Numbered from the stretch's first letter, positions 1-9,553 are shown. The stretch: DNA of 64,000 bases from Eubacteriales bacterium (GCA_029974035.1 JARKQG010000073.1:1-64000); one strand, 5' to 3'. Notes: generated by a model not told the origin, from the sequence alone. Made by a program: numbers and translations.

Positions 1-56
1 TCCGGCGGAAATGCGGGGGGCGGCGGGCTTTTCGTGCGGGGGGCGCGCTTCATGCG

Positions 57-1412
57 TCACAGCGCTTCGCCGTTGGTTTCCATCACCGCCTTCAGCCAGC
101 GGGCGGAATCCTTGGGGATGCGCCTTTGCGTGGGGTAATCCACGTAGACGAGGCCGAAGCGGTCGTTATAGCCCATCGCCCATTCGAAGTTGTCCAGAAA
201 GCTCCAATGGAAGTAGCCGCGGACGTCGACGCCCTCCTCCGCCGCGCGCCGCAGCGCCAGCAGATACCGGTGGAGATAGTCAATCCGCGCCGGGTCATGC
301 ACCGCGCCGTCCAGTGACACGCCGTCAAGGCCCGACATGCCGTTCTCCGCGATGACGAGCGGCAGGCCATAGCGCTCGCAGAGGAATTTCGGTCCCCAAT
401 ACAGGCACTCGGGCGTCACGGGCCAGTTCATGCCGGTTCTGGGCGTGCCGGCGGGCGGCGGCACCGCCTCCGGCCCCGCGGCGCCGGCGCGGACCGTGGT
501 GCCGTGGTAGATGTTCTGCCCGTAAAAGTCCAGCTTTTGGCAGATGGTATTCAGATCCCCCGCAAACCCCCGGGGCAAAAAGCGCCCATAGCGCGAGAGT
601 CCGTCCTCGGGATACCGACCCAGGAGGACGGGATCGCTCCACCAGGTCACGTTCCAGAACCAGCGATCGGGATCCTCCGGCATCGCAAAATAGGCGGACC
701 GGGCCGCCGCCACGTCCTCCGGGGCGTCGGTCGCGGGGCAGGCCGGCGACGAGCAGGGCGCATACCCCACCTTTGCCCCCGGCGCGTTGGCGCGGATCGC
801 CTGAACCGCGAGGCCGTGGGCGACGAGGGCGTGATGGCCCATCGGGATGGCGGCGTCCGGCGCGAGGCGCAGCCCCGGCGCGTGCTCCCCGGCGACATAT
901 CCCAGACCGATAAAGCACTGGGGTTCGTTGAGGGTGAAGTAGTGCCCCACGCGGTCGCCGTATCTTCGCGCGACGAGCGCCGCGTAGTCGGCAAACCACC
1001 CGGGGCTGTCCGGGTTCCGCCACGCGCCCCGGGCCTCGAGCGCCGACGGGTACTCCCAGTGAAAAAGCGTCATCCACGGGCGGATGCCGCGCCGGAGCAT
1101 GGCGTCGATCAGCCGATCATAAAACGCCAGCCCTTCTTCGCTCACCCGGCCCGCGCCCTCCGGCAGAACGCGGCTCCAGTTGACCGAAAAGCGGTAATTC
1201 TTCACGCCCAGCGCCGCCATCAGCGCAAAGTCCCCGTCATAGCGGTGGCGGTGGTCGCAGGCCGTGTCGCCGGTATGGCCGCCGAACACCCTGCCCGGGC
1301 GGCGGCAAAACACATCCCACACGCATTCGCCCCTGTCGCCCGGCTCTGCCGCGCCCTCGATCTGATAGGCGGACATCGCCGTCCCCCAATAAAACCCCTG
1401 CGGAAAGCCCAT
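57..1412 (-). CDS. GH1 family beta-glucosidase
   Basis: Predicted cytoplasmic glycoside hydrolase family 1 enzyme of 451 residues, the usual GH1 length, cleaving beta-glucosides such as cellobiose to glucose. The acid/base glutamate lies in TLNEP (Glu163) and the nucleophile in IAENG (Glu356); the N-terminal FPQGFYWGTAMSAYQIEGA is the classic GH1 opening. There is no signal peptide. The ATG is preceded by GGGAGG at 8 bases. It lies 17 bases after the LacI-family gene on the same strand, so the two probably form an operon, opposite the GH94 phosphorylase. A 6-phospho-beta-glucosidase is possible, but no PTS genes are present, so a non-phosphorylated substrate is inferred. Confidence 0.95.
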   Translation of the reverse strand: MGFPQGFYWGTAMSAYQIEGAAEPGDRGECVWDVFCRRPGRVFGGHTGDTACDHRHRYDGDFALMAALGVKNYRFSVNWSRVLPEGAGRVSEEGLAFYDRLIDAMLRRGIRPWMTLFHWEYPSALEARGAWRNPDSPGWFADYAALVARRYGDRVGHYFTLNEPQCFIGLGYVAGEHAPGLRLAPDAAIPMGHHALVAHGLAVQAIRANAPGAKVGYAPCSSPACPATDAPEDVAAARSAYFAMPEDPDRWFWNVTWWSDPVLLGRYPEDGLSRYGRFLPRGFAGDLNTICQKLDFYGQNIYHGTTVRAGAAGPEAVPPPAGTPRTGMNWPVTPECLYWGPKFLCERYGLPLVIAENGMSGLDGVSLDGAVHDPARIDYLHRYLLALRRAAEEGVDVRGYFHWSFLDNFEWAMGYNDRFGLVYVDYPTQRRIPKDSARWLKAVMETNGEAL

Positions 1413-1429
1413 GGCCGCCGCCTCCCTCG

Positions 1430-2455
1430 TCAGCGCGCCGGAGCGCCAAGGTCCCGCACGGTCTCTCCGGGGATCAGCCGGGTCGGAATGGAGATGATCT
1501 CCGGGTACGTGGTGCGCGGCCGCTCGATCAGATGCACCAGCTGCCGCGCCGCCTCCTGACCGATGCGCAGGGTGTCCTGGGCGATGGTGGTCAACCGGGG
1601 CGAGAGCCGCTGGATCAGCCGGATGCCGTCAAACCCGGCCACCGAAAGATCCTCGGGGATCGTGAGGCCCATGTCCTCCGCCGCCTCGATGCCCCCCAGC
1701 GCGGCATAATCGTCCGGCATCAGGATGCAGCTGGGGCGCCTGGGCGCGGACAGCATGTGCTTCACCACCTGATACGTGGCGGAGGGGTCCTGGTAGATGC
1801 CCTGCTGCAAAAAGCCGTCCGGCACGGCAAGCCCCAGATCGCTCATGGTGTGCAAAAAGCTGGTCACGCGGATATCCGTCACCGCGGACTTCGCGCCGGA
1901 CACGTAGGCGATCTCCCGGTGGCCCCTGTCGTAAACGTACTTCACCAACGCCTGCACGCCCTGCCGATTTTCCGACTGAATGCAGGTGCGGTTGTTGAAC
2001 AGGTGATCGATGGTGACGACGGGGATGTCCCCGCTCACCAGTTCCATGACCTCGCCGGCCTGAAAGTCCACACAGGCCAGGCACACGCCGTCCACATTGC
2101 GGTAGCGGCAATGCTCAAGGTAGGTCATGTTGGTCTTGCCGATGTTGTGGTTGATGAAGGTGATGTCGTAGCCCCGGCGCTCCGCCTCCACCTTAAAGCT
2201 GTCCAGCACCGCGGCAAAGTAGTTGTGGGTCAGTCCGCTCTGGTTGTCATCCACAAAGAGCACGCCCAGGTTGAATGTCCGGTTCGTCTTGAGCGCGCGC
2301 GCCAGCGAATTGGGCCTGTAACCCGTCTGCCGCGCCATCGACCGGACCAGTTCCCGGGTCTCCGCGCTCACGTCGCTGTACCCGTTCAGCGCCTTGGAGA
2401 CGGTGGACACGGACAGACCGCATTTCTGGGACAGCTCCCGGATCGTCACAGCCAT
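1430..2455 (-). CDS. LacI family transcriptional regulator
   Basis: DNA-binding repressor of 341 residues. The N-terminal LacI helix-turn-helix is clear (VTIRELSQKCGLSVSTVSKA, residues 3-22, then the hinge helix with NSLARAL near residues 48-54), followed by a periplasmic-binding-like sugar sensor domain (residues about 60-335). The ATG has GGAGGG 4 bases upstream. It is transcribed with the GH1 gene and divergently from the GH94 gene; three palindromes matching LacI-family operators lie in the 349-base divergent region, so it probably controls both units and itself. The inducer is unknown; cellobiose or glucose is inferred from the targets. Confidence 0.95.
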   Translation of the reverse strand: MAVTIRELSQKCGLSVSTVSKALNGYSDVSAETRELVRSMARQTGYRPNSLARALKTNRTFNLGVLFVDDNQSGLTHNYFAAVLDSFKVEAERRGYDITFINHNIGKTNMTYLEHCRYRNVDGVCLACVDFQAGEVMELVSGDIPVVTIDHLFNNRTCIQSENRQGVQALVKYVYDRGHREIAYVSGAKSAVTDIRVTSFLHTMSDLGLAVPDGFLQQGIYQDPSATYQVVKHMLSAPRRPSCILMPDDYAALGGIEAAEDMGLTIPEDLSVAGFDGIRLIQRLSPRLTTIAQDTLRIGQEAARQLVHLIERPRTTYPEIISIPTRLIPGETVRDLGAPAR

Positions 2456-2499
2456 GCTGCCCTCCCTCTCGCGGCCCCGCAGCGCTGCGCAACCGCCAT

Positions 2500-2517
2500 T
2501 CTAAATCGTTTTCGACA
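2500..2517. promoter_or_regulatory. LacI-type operator O1, overlapping the lacI-family promoter
   Basis: Imperfect palindrome TCTAAATC/GTTTTCGACA centred at 2507.5, immediately downstream of and overlapping the -10 of the regulator's own promoter. The right half GTTTTCG is shared with O2. Position suggests autoregulation of the regulator-GH1 operon. Confidence 0.55.
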
Positions 2518-2542
2518 ATACAGTATACGCCTGAATTGACAA
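2515..2542 (-). promoter_or_regulatory. Promoter of the LacI-GH1 operon
   Basis: On the minus strand TTGTCA (2537-2542), 16-base spacer, TATTGT (2515-2520), 60 bases before the LacI-family start codon. It overlaps operator O1. Confidence 0.6.
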
Positions 2543-2627
2543 AATGGCAAGCTTTTTTTGCGGTGCGCCAAACGCCGTCCGCCCGGGCCGCCGCCTTTTT
2601 GCAGAACCCGGCGCGCAGGCACCGGCA

Positions 2628-2645
2628 AGCGAATACGTTTTCGCT
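2628..2645. promoter_or_regulatory. LacI-type operator O2
   Basis: AGCGAATAC/GTTTTCGCT, an 18-bp palindrome with one mismatched pair, centred on CG as in LacI-family operators. It sits midway between the two divergent promoters, 129 bp from O1 and 136 bp from O3 centre to centre, which would allow looping. Confidence 0.6.
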
Positions 2646-2704
2646 GTTTTAACCCTGAGCGGATAGCTCCGGACGCAAAATTGGTCCGGCGCCCTCGAAT
2701 CCGC

Positions 2705-2733
2705 TTGTTTTTTTTGCGTTTTTGCGCTATGAT
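2705..2733 (+). promoter_or_regulatory. Promoter of the GH94 phosphorylase gene
   Basis: TTGTTT (2705-2710), 17-base spacer, TATGAT (2728-2733). Operator O3 lies about 30 bases downstream of the -10, a position where a bound repressor would block transcription. Confidence 0.6.
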
Positions 2734-2761
2734 GGTGTAAATCTGTCAATGGGTGCGCCCT

Positions 2762-2783
2762 GTTACGAAATCGGTTTCGCAAC
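2762..2783. promoter_or_regulatory. LacI-type operator O3 upstream of the phosphorylase gene
   Basis: 22-bp palindrome with halves GTTACGAAATC and GGTTTCGCAAC (three mismatched pairs, CG centre), lying between the predicted -10 and the ribosome site (GGAGGG) of the GH94 gene. Confidence 0.65.
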
Positions 2784-2804
2784 TTCTGCAATGGAGGGTC
2801 TGCC

Positions 2805-5243
2805 ATGAACTACGGCCACTTTGACGACGCGCGCCGCGAATACGTGATCACCCGGCCGGACACGCCCTACCCCTGGATCAACTACCTGGGCAGCGAGGAT
2901 TTCTTTTCGCTCGCGTCCAACACGTCCGGCGGCTACAGCTTCTACCGGGATGCACGCCTCCTCCGGCTGACGCGCTACCGCTACAACAACCTGCCCTCCG
3001 ACGCCGGCGGCACCTACTTCTATATCCGGGACGGCGAGAGCGTGTGGGCCCCCGGCTGGATGCCCGTCAGGACCCCGCTGGACCGGTACGAGTGCCGTCA
3101 CGGGCTGGGGTATACGGTGATCACGGGCGAAAAGGACGGCCTGAGCGCCGAGGAAACGCTGATGGTCCCCCGCGGGAGCGCGGCACAGGTGACGAAACTG
3201 AGGCTCCGGAACCTTACGGACGCCCCCAAGACCGTCAGCGTGTATGGCGTGGTCGAGTTCTGCCTCTGGAACGCGATGGACGACATGACCAACTTCCAGC
3301 GCAACTTCTCCACCGGCGAGGTGGAGGTGGAGGATCGCGCCATCTACCACGTCACCGAGTACCGCGAGCGGCGCAACCACTACGCCGTCTGGGCGGTAAA
3401 CCGGGACACGGACGGCTTCGACACCGATCGCGAGTCCTTCTTCGGGCTGTATAACGGCTTTGACGCCCCCCGCGCGGTGCTGGAGGACCGCCCGTCGGGC
3501 AGCGTCTGCAGCGGTTGGGCCCCCATCGGCGCCCACCGGGTGCGCCTGACGCTGGCGCCTGGCGAGGAGCGCGGCATGGTGTTTGTCCTCGGCTACTGCG
3601 AAAACCCGGAGGATCAGAAATTCGAAGCCCCCGGCGTGGCCAACAAGGCCCCCGCCCGGGCGCTGATGAACGCCTTCCGTACGGAGGCGCAGTTCGACCG
3701 GGCGCTTGAGGCGCTCCGGGTCTACTGGGACGCGCTGCTCGCAAACTTCCATCTCACAAGCGGCGACGATCGACTCGACCGCATGGTCAACATCTGGAAT
3801 CAGTACCAGTGCATGGTCACCTTCAACATGTCGCGCTCGGCCTCCTATTTTGAGTCGGGCATCGGCCGAGGCATGGGCTTCCGCGATTCGACGCAGGACC
3901 TGCTGGGCTTTGTGCACCTGATACCGGAGCGCGCCCGGGAGCGGCTGATCGATATCGCCGCCACCCAGTTTCCGGACGGCAGCGCCTATCACCAGTACCA
4001 GCCGCTGACCAAGCGGGGCAATATGGACGTGGGCAGCGGCTTCAACGACGACCCGCTGTGGCTCATCTACGGCACCGCGGCCTACATTAAGGAAACCGGC
4101 GATTTTGACATTCTGGACGAATGCGTGCCCTTTGATTCCAACCCGGAGGACCGGGCGACGCTGCTGGAGCATTTGCGCCGCTCCTTCCATTTCACCGCAG
4201 GCCACCTGGGCCCCCACGGGCTGCCGCTGATCGGCCGTGCGGACTGGAACGACTGCCTGAACCTCAACTGCTTTTCCACTACACCGGGGGAGAGCTTTCA
4301 GACCTGTGAAAACCGCGCCGGCGGCACGGCGGAATCCGTGTTCATCGCCGGCATGTACGTGGCGGTGGCGGACGACTACGCCGATCTGTGCCGCCGCGCG
4401 GGCTTTCCGGACGAGGCCGACTTCGCGCTGGAGGAGAAGGCGCGCATGACCCGCGCGGTGCTGGAGGCCGGCTGGGACGGGGCCTGGTTTCTGCGCGCCT
4501 ACGACGCGCTGGGCGGCAAGGTGGGCAGCCGCGAATGCGCAGAGGGGCGGATCTACATCGAACCCCAGGGCTTCTGCGTAATGGCGGGCATCGGCGTGGC
4601 GGAGGGGCTGGCGCAGCGGGCGCTGGACTCGGTCCGGGCGCATCTTGCTGGCCCCCACGGCATCGCCATCCACACGCCGCCCTATACCCGCTACCACCCG
4701 GAACTGGGCGAGATCAGCTCCTACCCGCCGGGATACAAGGAAAACGGCGGCATCTTCTGCCACAACAACCCCTGGATCACCATCGCGGAGACGGTGCTGG
4801 GCCACGGTGACCGGGCCTTTGAGACCTACCGCCGCACCTGCCCCAGCTATACCGAAGATCAAAAGCTCCACCGCACCGAGCCCTACGTGTACGCGCAGAT
4901 GATCGCCGGGCCCTGGGCGCCGCGCCACGGCGAGGCCAAGAACAGCTGGCTGACCGGCACCGCCGCCTGGAGCTTTTACAGTATCTCCCAGGCGATCCTG
5001 GGCATCAAGCCCCAGTACGACGGACTGATGATCGACCCCTGTCTGCCCCGCGGCCTCCGCGCACTGACCGTCACCCGGAAATTCCGCGGCGCCGTCTACG
5101 TCATCGAGATTGAAAACGAGTCGGACGGCGAAAAAAAACCCTGCGCCCTGGAGCTGGACGGTGTTCCGGTCGTGGGCAACCTCCTGCCCCTGAGCGCTCC
5201 GGGCGGCGTCCATCGGGTAAAGGCGCGCATCGGCGCGCGATAG
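2805..5243 (+). CDS. GH94 family cellobiose phosphorylase-like enzyme
   Basis: 812-residue glycoside phosphorylase, the usual length for cellobiose phosphorylase (cellobiose + phosphate giving glucose 1-phosphate + glucose). It has an N-terminal beta-sandwich (residues about 10-290, starting PWINYLG), a helical linker and an (alpha/alpha)6 barrel; the catalytic aspartate lies in [10 protein letters not shown] (Asp480/Asp483 pair). No signal peptide. The start ATG follows GGAGGG at 7 bases. It is controlled by a LacI-type promoter region shared with the GH1 operon. Specificity for cellobiose over laminaribiose, cellodextrin or chitobiose is inferred from overall similarity and cannot be fixed from sequence reading alone. 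Confidence 0.9.
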   Translation: MNYGHFDDARREYVITRPDTPYPWINYLGSEDFFSLASNTSGGYSFYRDARLLRLTRYRYNNLPSDAGGTYFYIRDGESVWAPGWMPVRTPLDRYECRHGLGYTVITGEKDGLSAEETLMVPRGSAAQVTKLRLRNLTDAPKTVSVYGVVEFCLWNAMDDMTNFQRNFSTGEVEVEDRAIYHVTEYRERRNHYAVWAVNRDTDGFDTDRESFFGLYNGFDAPRAVLEDRPSGSVCSGWAPIGAHRVRLTLAPGEERGMVFVLGYCENPEDQKFEAPGVANKAPARALMNAFRTEAQFDRALEALRVYWDALLANFHLTSGDDRLDRMVNIWNQYQCMVTFNMSRSASYFESGIGRGMGFRDSTQDLLGFVHLIPERARERLIDIAATQFPDGSAYHQYQPLTKRGNMDVGSGFNDDPLWLIYGTAAYIKETGDFDILDECVPFDSNPEDRATLLEHLRRSFHFTAGHLGPHGLPLIGRADWNDCLNLNCFSTTPGESFQTCENRAGGTAESVFIAGMYVAVADDYADLCRRAGFPDEADFALEEKARMTRAVLEAGWDGAWFLRAYDALGGKVGSRECAEGRIYIEPQGFCVMAGIGVAEGLAQRALDSVRAHLAGPHGIAIHTPPYTRYHPELGEISSYPPGYKENGGIFCHNNPWITIAETVLGHGDRAFETYRRTCPSYTEDQKLHRTEPYVYAQMIAGPWAPRHGEAKNSWLTGTAAWSFYSISQAILGIKPQYDGLMIDPCLPRGLRALTVTRKFRGAVYVIEIENESDGEKKPCALELDGVPVVGNLLPLSAPGGVHRVKARIGAR

Positions 5244-5253
5244 ACAGGAAAAA

Positions 5254-5709
5254 TCACCCGCGCGGCGGCTCGTGGGGCGTGGCCTTCCGGCGCAGGGCAT
5301 AGGCCGCAGACGCCGCAATGGACAGGCCCAGCGCGATGGCACCGGCGGAGAGCATCGTGTTGGACCCGGCTACCGCGGCGTCGGCGTAGCGGTTCTGCAC
5401 CAGCGCCAGCATGGTGTTGTAAAGCCCTGCGCCGGGCACCATCGGGATCACCGCGACGGTCAAAAAAATCGTGGCGGGCGCCCGCAGCCGTCGCGCCAGC
5501 CATTCGCCGATCAGCGCGGACAGCACGGAACCGAAAAATATCCCCGCCCATTCCGCGCCGATGCGCGCGCCGGCCCACAGGCTCAGCGCGTACCCGGCCA
5601 CCGCCGAAAGGGATGCCGGCACGATCAGCCGGGCGGGGGTGCGAAACAAGAGCGCAAACATCGCCGCCGCCGCGAAGCACCCGACGATCTGCAGCGCGAC
5701 GGACATCAT
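5254..5709 (-). CDS. ThrE-type threonine/serine exporter, small (C-terminal) subunit
   Basis: Small integral membrane protein of 151 residues with about four to five hydrophobic helices; it matches the ThrE_2 (DUF3815) half of split amino-acid exporters. An in-frame ATG exists 24 bases upstream, but the ATG at 5709 is preferred because GGGAGG precedes it and it overlaps the TGA of the larger partner (ATGA), indicating translational coupling. Presumed to form a complex with the product of 5706-6467 in the cytoplasmic membrane. Substrate (threonine, serine or other) is inferred from the family only. It ends convergent with the GH94 gene, ten bases apart. Confidence 0.8.
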   Translation of the reverse strand: MMSVALQIVGCFAAAAMFALLFRTPARLIVPASLSAVAGYALSLWAGARIGAEWAGIFFGSVLSALIGEWLARRLRAPATIFLTVAVIPMVPGAGLYNTMLALVQNRYADAAVAGSNTMLSAGAIALGLSIAASAAYALRRKATPHEPPRG

Positions 5710-6467
5710 GCGCCGCCTCCCATCAGCATCCACGCGGATATGGAGAGGCCCGCGCCCGCCGCCAGCACCACGGCGCGGATCAGCGCCTCGCCGGCGCGGG
5801 CCATGCCCGACACCAGGTCGCCCCGCATGGCGTCGCGGATGGCGTTGGTCATGGCGAGCCCCGGCAAGAGCGGCATCATCGCGGAGATGATGATCCGGTC
5901 CACGTCGCCCAGGCGAAACGCCGCCGTGAGGATCAGCGCCATCAGCGCCGTCGCAAAGCCGCCGACCAGGCTGACGAGCGGCAGCCCCGCCTCGTCGTTC
6001 AGCCGTCCCGTCACCGCCTGCGCGAGGAACGCGCAGATCCCCGCGGCCGCCAGATCAAAGTACGACCCGCTGAACATCAGCGCGAACATGGACGATGAGC
6101 CCGCCGCAATCAGGCTCTGGCGCAGCCAGCCCATCGGCGGCCGGGCGGAAAGGGCGCTGAGCTCCCGCTCCGCGTCGTCCAGCGAACGCGCGCCGGTGGC
6201 CAGTTCCCGGGAGATCGCGTTGACGCGGTCGATCACGGAAAAATCCACTTGGCGCCGGTTCACCCGCCCGATCAGCGACTTTTCGCCGCCCACAAACAGC
6301 ATCAGCCCCGTGGGAAACGCGATGACCTCCGATTCGTAGCCAAACGCGCGGCCAATGTGGCGCACGGTTTCCTCCGCGCGGTAGGTTTCACCGCCGTTGG
6401 ACAGCAACATCTGCCCCGCCAGCCGCGCCACCCGCGCCACCTGGCCCAGGTTTTCGCCGCCCTCCAT
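5706..6467 (-). CDS. ThrE-type threonine/serine exporter, large (N-terminal) subunit
   Basis: 253-residue DUF1212/ThrE N-terminal domain protein: a soluble N-terminal part (AEETVRHIGRAFGY, FPTGLMLFV, residues about 20-110) then five hydrophobic helices. The open frame reaches 6557, inside the ABC-F gene, but ATG 6467 has GGAGG at 8 bases, so that start is chosen; ATG 6473 is the alternative, too close to the site. Coupled by a 4-base overlap to the small subunit. Known family role is export of small neutral amino acids; here inferred. Confidence 0.85.
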   Translation of the reverse strand: MEGGENLGQVARVARLAGQMLLSNGGETYRAEETVRHIGRAFGYESEVIAFPTGLMLFVGGEKSLIGRVNRRQVDFSVIDRVNAISRELATGARSLDDAERELSALSARPPMGWLRQSLIAAGSSSMFALMFSGSYFDLAAAGICAFLAQAVTGRLNDEAGLPLVSLVGGFATALMALILTAAFRLGDVDRIIISAMMPLLPGLAMTNAIRDAMRGDLVSGMARAGEALIRAVVLAAGAGLSISAWMLMGGGA

Positions 6468-6501
6468 GTCCATCCCCTCCAAGGTGCTTATGCGGTCCGG
6501 A

Positions 6502-8115
6502 TCAGGTACCCAGCCGCTCCGGCGCGTTCTGCTCCAGATATTCGATGTACTCGTCATAGCTCTCCCGCCGGTCCACGAGGGCGTCCGGCAGAATCTCGAT
6601 CACTCGGTTGGCCACCGTCTGCATCACCTGATGGTCCCGCGATGCAAAGAGCATCGTGCCCTTGAAGTCCGCCATGCCCTCGTTGAGGGCGGTGATGGCC
6701 TCGAGGTCCAGGTGGTTGGTGGGCTCGTCCAGCATCAGCACGTTGGCGCCGGAGAGCATCATCCGGGCCAGCATGCACCGCACCCGCTCGCCGCCGGAGA
6801 GCACGCGCGCCTTCTTCAGCGCCTCCTCGCCGGAAAACAGCACCCGCCCCAGCCAGCCGCGCACGGTGACCTCGTGCTTGTCTTCCGAGTACTGCCGGAG
6901 CCAGTCGATCAGCGACAGATCCACGCCGTCAAAATACGCCGCGCTGTCGGCGGGGAAATAAGCCCTGGACGTGGTGACGCCCCAGGTGAAATCCCCCTCG
7001 TCCGGCTCGATCTCCCCCATCAGGATCTGAAACAGCGTGGTGCGCGCCAGCTCATCCCGACCGACAAAGGCGATTTTGTCACCCGGGCGCACGATGAAGC
7101 TGACGTCGCAAAGCACCTTGCGCCCGCCCACGGTCTTTGAAATGCCGTTGACCGAGAGCACGTCGTTGCCCACCTGCCGCGCCTGGTCGAAGTGGATGAA
7201 GGGGTAGCGGCGGGAGGAGGGCATAAAATTCTCCATCTGCAGGTTGTCCAGCAGCTTTTTGCGGGATGTGGCCTGGCGCGACTTGGAGGCATTGGCGCTG
7301 AACCTGCGGATGAATTCCTCCAACTCCCTGGCCTTCTCCTCGTTGCGCCGGCGCTGGTCCCGCGCCTGGCGCGCGGCCAGTTGGGTGTATTCGTACCAGA
7401 AGTCGTAGTTGCCCACGTACATCTGAATCTTGCCATAGTCGATGTCCACGATGTGGGTGCACACGTGGTTGAGAAAGTGCCGGTCGTGGGACACCACCAC
7501 CACGGTATTGGGAAAGTCCAGCAGGAAATTCTCCAGCCAGCGGATGGCGTGGATGTCCAGGTTGTTGGTGGGCTCGTCCATCAGCAGGATGTCCGGCGCG
7601 GCGAACAGCGCCTGCGCCAGCAGCACCTTCACCTTGCGGGGGCCGTCCAGCTCGCGCATCATCGCGCGATGGTATTCCCCTTTGACGCCCAGGCCGTTGA
7701 GCAGCGTTTCGGCGCCCGCCTCAGCGTTCCAGCCGTCCATTTCCGCAAACTCACCCTCCAGCTCCGCCAGGCGCACGCCGTCCTCGTCGGTAAAGTCGCT
7801 CTTGCCGTACAGCTTTTCCTTCTCGGTCATCACCTCGTGGAGTCGCTTGTGCCCCATCAGCACGGTTTCAAGGGCGGTGTACTCGTCAAAGGCGAAGTGG
7901 TCTTGCCGCAATACCGCCAGGCGCTCGCCGGGCTTCATGAAGACCTCGCCCTTCGTGGGCTCCAGTTCCCCGGAAAGGATTTTGAGAAACGTGGACTTCC
8001 CGGTGCCGTTGGCGCCGATCAGCCCGTAGCAGTTGCCGGCGGTAAACTGCACGTTGACGTCCTTGAACAGTTCCCGCCCGCCGTATTGAAGGGATACCCC
8101 CTGTGCGCTGATCAT
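6502..8115 (-). CDS. ABC-F family ATPase, YbiT-like
   Basis: 537-residue protein with two ABC ATPase cassettes and no membrane segments, the ABC-F layout. Cassette 1 has Walker A GANGTGKST (residues about 33-41), Walker B ILLMDEPTNNLD and an altered signature LDGPRKVKVLLAQAL; cassette 2 has a degenerate Walker A (GRDELARTT), a normal LSGGERVR signature and VLMLDEPTNHLDLE. The linker is charged (RRRNEEKARELEEF). ABC-F proteins act on the ribosome, in translation rescue or antibiotic protection; the YbiT-like branch is mostly housekeeping. The start ATG follows AAAGGAG. It lies between the DUF815 ATPase and the ThrE pair on the same strand. Confidence 0.93.
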   Translation of the reverse strand: MISAQGVSLQYGGRELFKDVNVQFTAGNCYGLIGANGTGKSTFLKILSGELEPTKGEVFMKPGERLAVLRQDHFAFDEYTALETVLMGHKRLHEVMTEKEKLYGKSDFTDEDGVRLAELEGEFAEMDGWNAEAGAETLLNGLGVKGEYHRAMMRELDGPRKVKVLLAQALFAAPDILLMDEPTNNLDIHAIRWLENFLLDFPNTVVVVSHDRHFLNHVCTHIVDIDYGKIQMYVGNYDFWYEYTQLAARQARDQRRRNEEKARELEEFIRRFSANASKSRQATSRKKLLDNLQMENFMPSSRRYPFIHFDQARQVGNDVLSVNGISKTVGGRKVLCDVSFIVRPGDKIAFVGRDELARTTLFQILMGEIEPDEGDFTWGVTTSRAYFPADSAAYFDGVDLSLIDWLRQYSEDKHEVTVRGWLGRVLFSGEEALKKARVLSGGERVRCMLARMMLSGANVLMLDEPTNHLDLEAITALNEGMADFKGTMLFASRDHQVMQTVANRVIEILPDALVDRRESYDEYIEYLEQNAPERLGT

Positions 8116-8154
8116 TGAATTCTCCTTTAAATTGGTTTCCGCCGCCCGGCGGCT

Positions 8155-9339
8155 TCAGATCCGTTCGCCGCGGCGGACCGCGTCCACAAACTGCCTGGCC
8201 ACCCGGGGCGACCGGCCGCCTCGGTCGATGGCATACCGCTCCGCCTGGGCGTCCAGCCCTTCCGTTTCCGGAAGGCCCCGGGCAAGGGCGCGTACGATTT
8301 CCAGATATCGCTCCCTGTCCGGCTTCATGAAGCACACGCTGAGCCCAAACCGCTGGGACAGCGACACCTGCTCCTGAATGGTTTCGTTGCGGTGGATGTC
8401 GTCGTCGCTCCGGTCGGAAAACCGCTCGCTGACGATGTGCCGCCGGTTGCTGGTGGCGTAGATGGCCACGTTGGGCGTCCTGGCGCACGCCGAGCCCTCC
8501 AAAATGGCCTTCAGCGCGCCAGCCTCCTCCCCGCCGCTCTGGAACGAAAGATCGTCCACAAACAGGATGAACCTGAGCGGGTTGCCGCTGAGCGCCTCCA
8601 GCACCTTCGGGATCTCCATCAGCCGGTTTTTTCGAACCTCCACAAGCCGAAGGCCCCGGGGTGCGTACTCGTTGACGATCGCCTTGACGGTGGAGGATTT
8701 CCCCGTGCCGGCGTCCCCATAGAGCAGCGCGTTGGCCGCGGGCCTGCCGTCAATGAGCGCCAGCGTGTTGTTTACGACGGCCCCGCGCTCCCGCTCGTAC
8801 CCCTTCAGATCGTCGAGGCGTATGGGATCGGGGAACCGCACCGGCAAAAGTTCGCCGCCCTCCACCTGGAACATGGAATGCCGCGCGAACAGGCCGTAGC
8901 CCGCCGTAAAGAGGCGCTCCAGCATGCGCCGGTACTCCCCCGCCAGATCGACCGGCCGCGTCCGCCACTCCGGCAGGCGGCCCTCGTAGCCGACGAGCGC
9001 GCGGACCGCCCGGGCGGAAAGCCCGGCGACCTCCTCAAGCACCGCCAGCTCGCCCTCGACGCACGCCTCCAGCGCGGGATCGGCGGCCTCGCCCCGGGCG
9101 CGCTTTCGGACGTAGAAATTGTCGTCCCCCAGCACGCGGTCCAGCACGCAGTCGGACAGGCTGCCGCCCGCCTCAAAAACGCGCGCGGCAAAGCGCGCGT
9201 AGTCATCCAGGCGCCGGGCTTTGTCCTTCCCCGCGCCGTCCAAAAGCGCCGGCAGCAGGCCCAGCGCGCCATCCTCCATGAGGCCGCGAAACACGACCAG
9301 CGAATGCAGTTTCAGGTTCAGTTCGTCCAGGCGATTCAT
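8155..9339 (-). CDS. DUF815 family AAA+ ATPase
   Basis: 394-residue protein. The N-terminal half is helical and poorly conserved; the AAA+ core holds Walker A YGDAGTGKSS (residues about 205-214), Walker B FILFVDDLSF and a sensor region YATSNRRHIVSERFSD. C-terminal GGRSPRVARQFVD is typical of DUF815. Its cellular role is unknown; family members are common in Clostridia and Proteobacteria. It has its own promoter (9375-9403) and is followed 39 bases later by the ABC-F gene. Confidence 0.9.
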   Translation of the reverse strand: MNRLDELNLKLHSLVVFRGLMEDGALGLLPALLDGAGKDKARRLDDYARFAARVFEAGGSLSDCVLDRVLGDDNFYVRKRARGEAADPALEACVEGELAVLEEVAGLSARAVRALVGYEGRLPEWRTRPVDLAGEYRRMLERLFTAGYGLFARHSMFQVEGGELLPVRFPDPIRLDDLKGYERERGAVVNNTLALIDGRPAANALLYGDAGTGKSSTVKAIVNEYAPRGLRLVEVRKNRLMEIPKVLEALSGNPLRFILFVDDLSFQSGGEEAGALKAILEGSACARTPNVAIYATSNRRHIVSERFSDRSDDDIHRNETIQEQVSLSQRFGLSVCFMKPDRERYLEIVRALARGLPETEGLDAQAERYAIDRGGRSPRVARQFVDAVRRGERI

Positions 9340-9374
9340 TTTTCGTTCCCTTCCCGCCGCAACCGGCCTTCCCC

Positions 9375-9403
9375 AGTATAAACCAGCCGCGTAAAGGAAA
9401 CAA
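9375..9403 (-). promoter_or_regulatory. Promoter of the DUF815 gene
   Basis: Minus strand TTGTTT (9398-9403), 17-base spacer, TATACT (9375-9380), 36 bases before the start codon. Confidence 0.65.
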
Positions 9404-9467
9404 GCGCTTCGCTCCCAGCCGGGAAATTCCGCAGAATCCCTTGACGCAAACGGCCGCCCCGCGCGCC

Positions 9468-9496
9468 TTGACAGCCGGAACGCCTTCCCCTATAAT
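9468..9496 (+). promoter_or_regulatory. Promoter of ygiQ
   Basis: Perfect -35 TTGACA (9468-9473), 17-base spacer, perfect -10 TATAAT (9491-9496). One of the strongest sigma-A promoters in the window. Confidence 0.8.
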
Positions 9497-9553
9497 AAAT
9501 GAGCGGGGCGCGACGCGCTCCGTTTGTTTTCACATGACTTTTGAAAGGGTCTC

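Noticed and set aside
2763..5342. 859-codon open frame antisense to the GH94 gene
   Set aside because: Typical shadow of a GC-rich gene: composition is biased (Val, Gly, Ala, His, Arg), no domains are visible, and the sense frame has clear GH94 motifs and a ribosome site.
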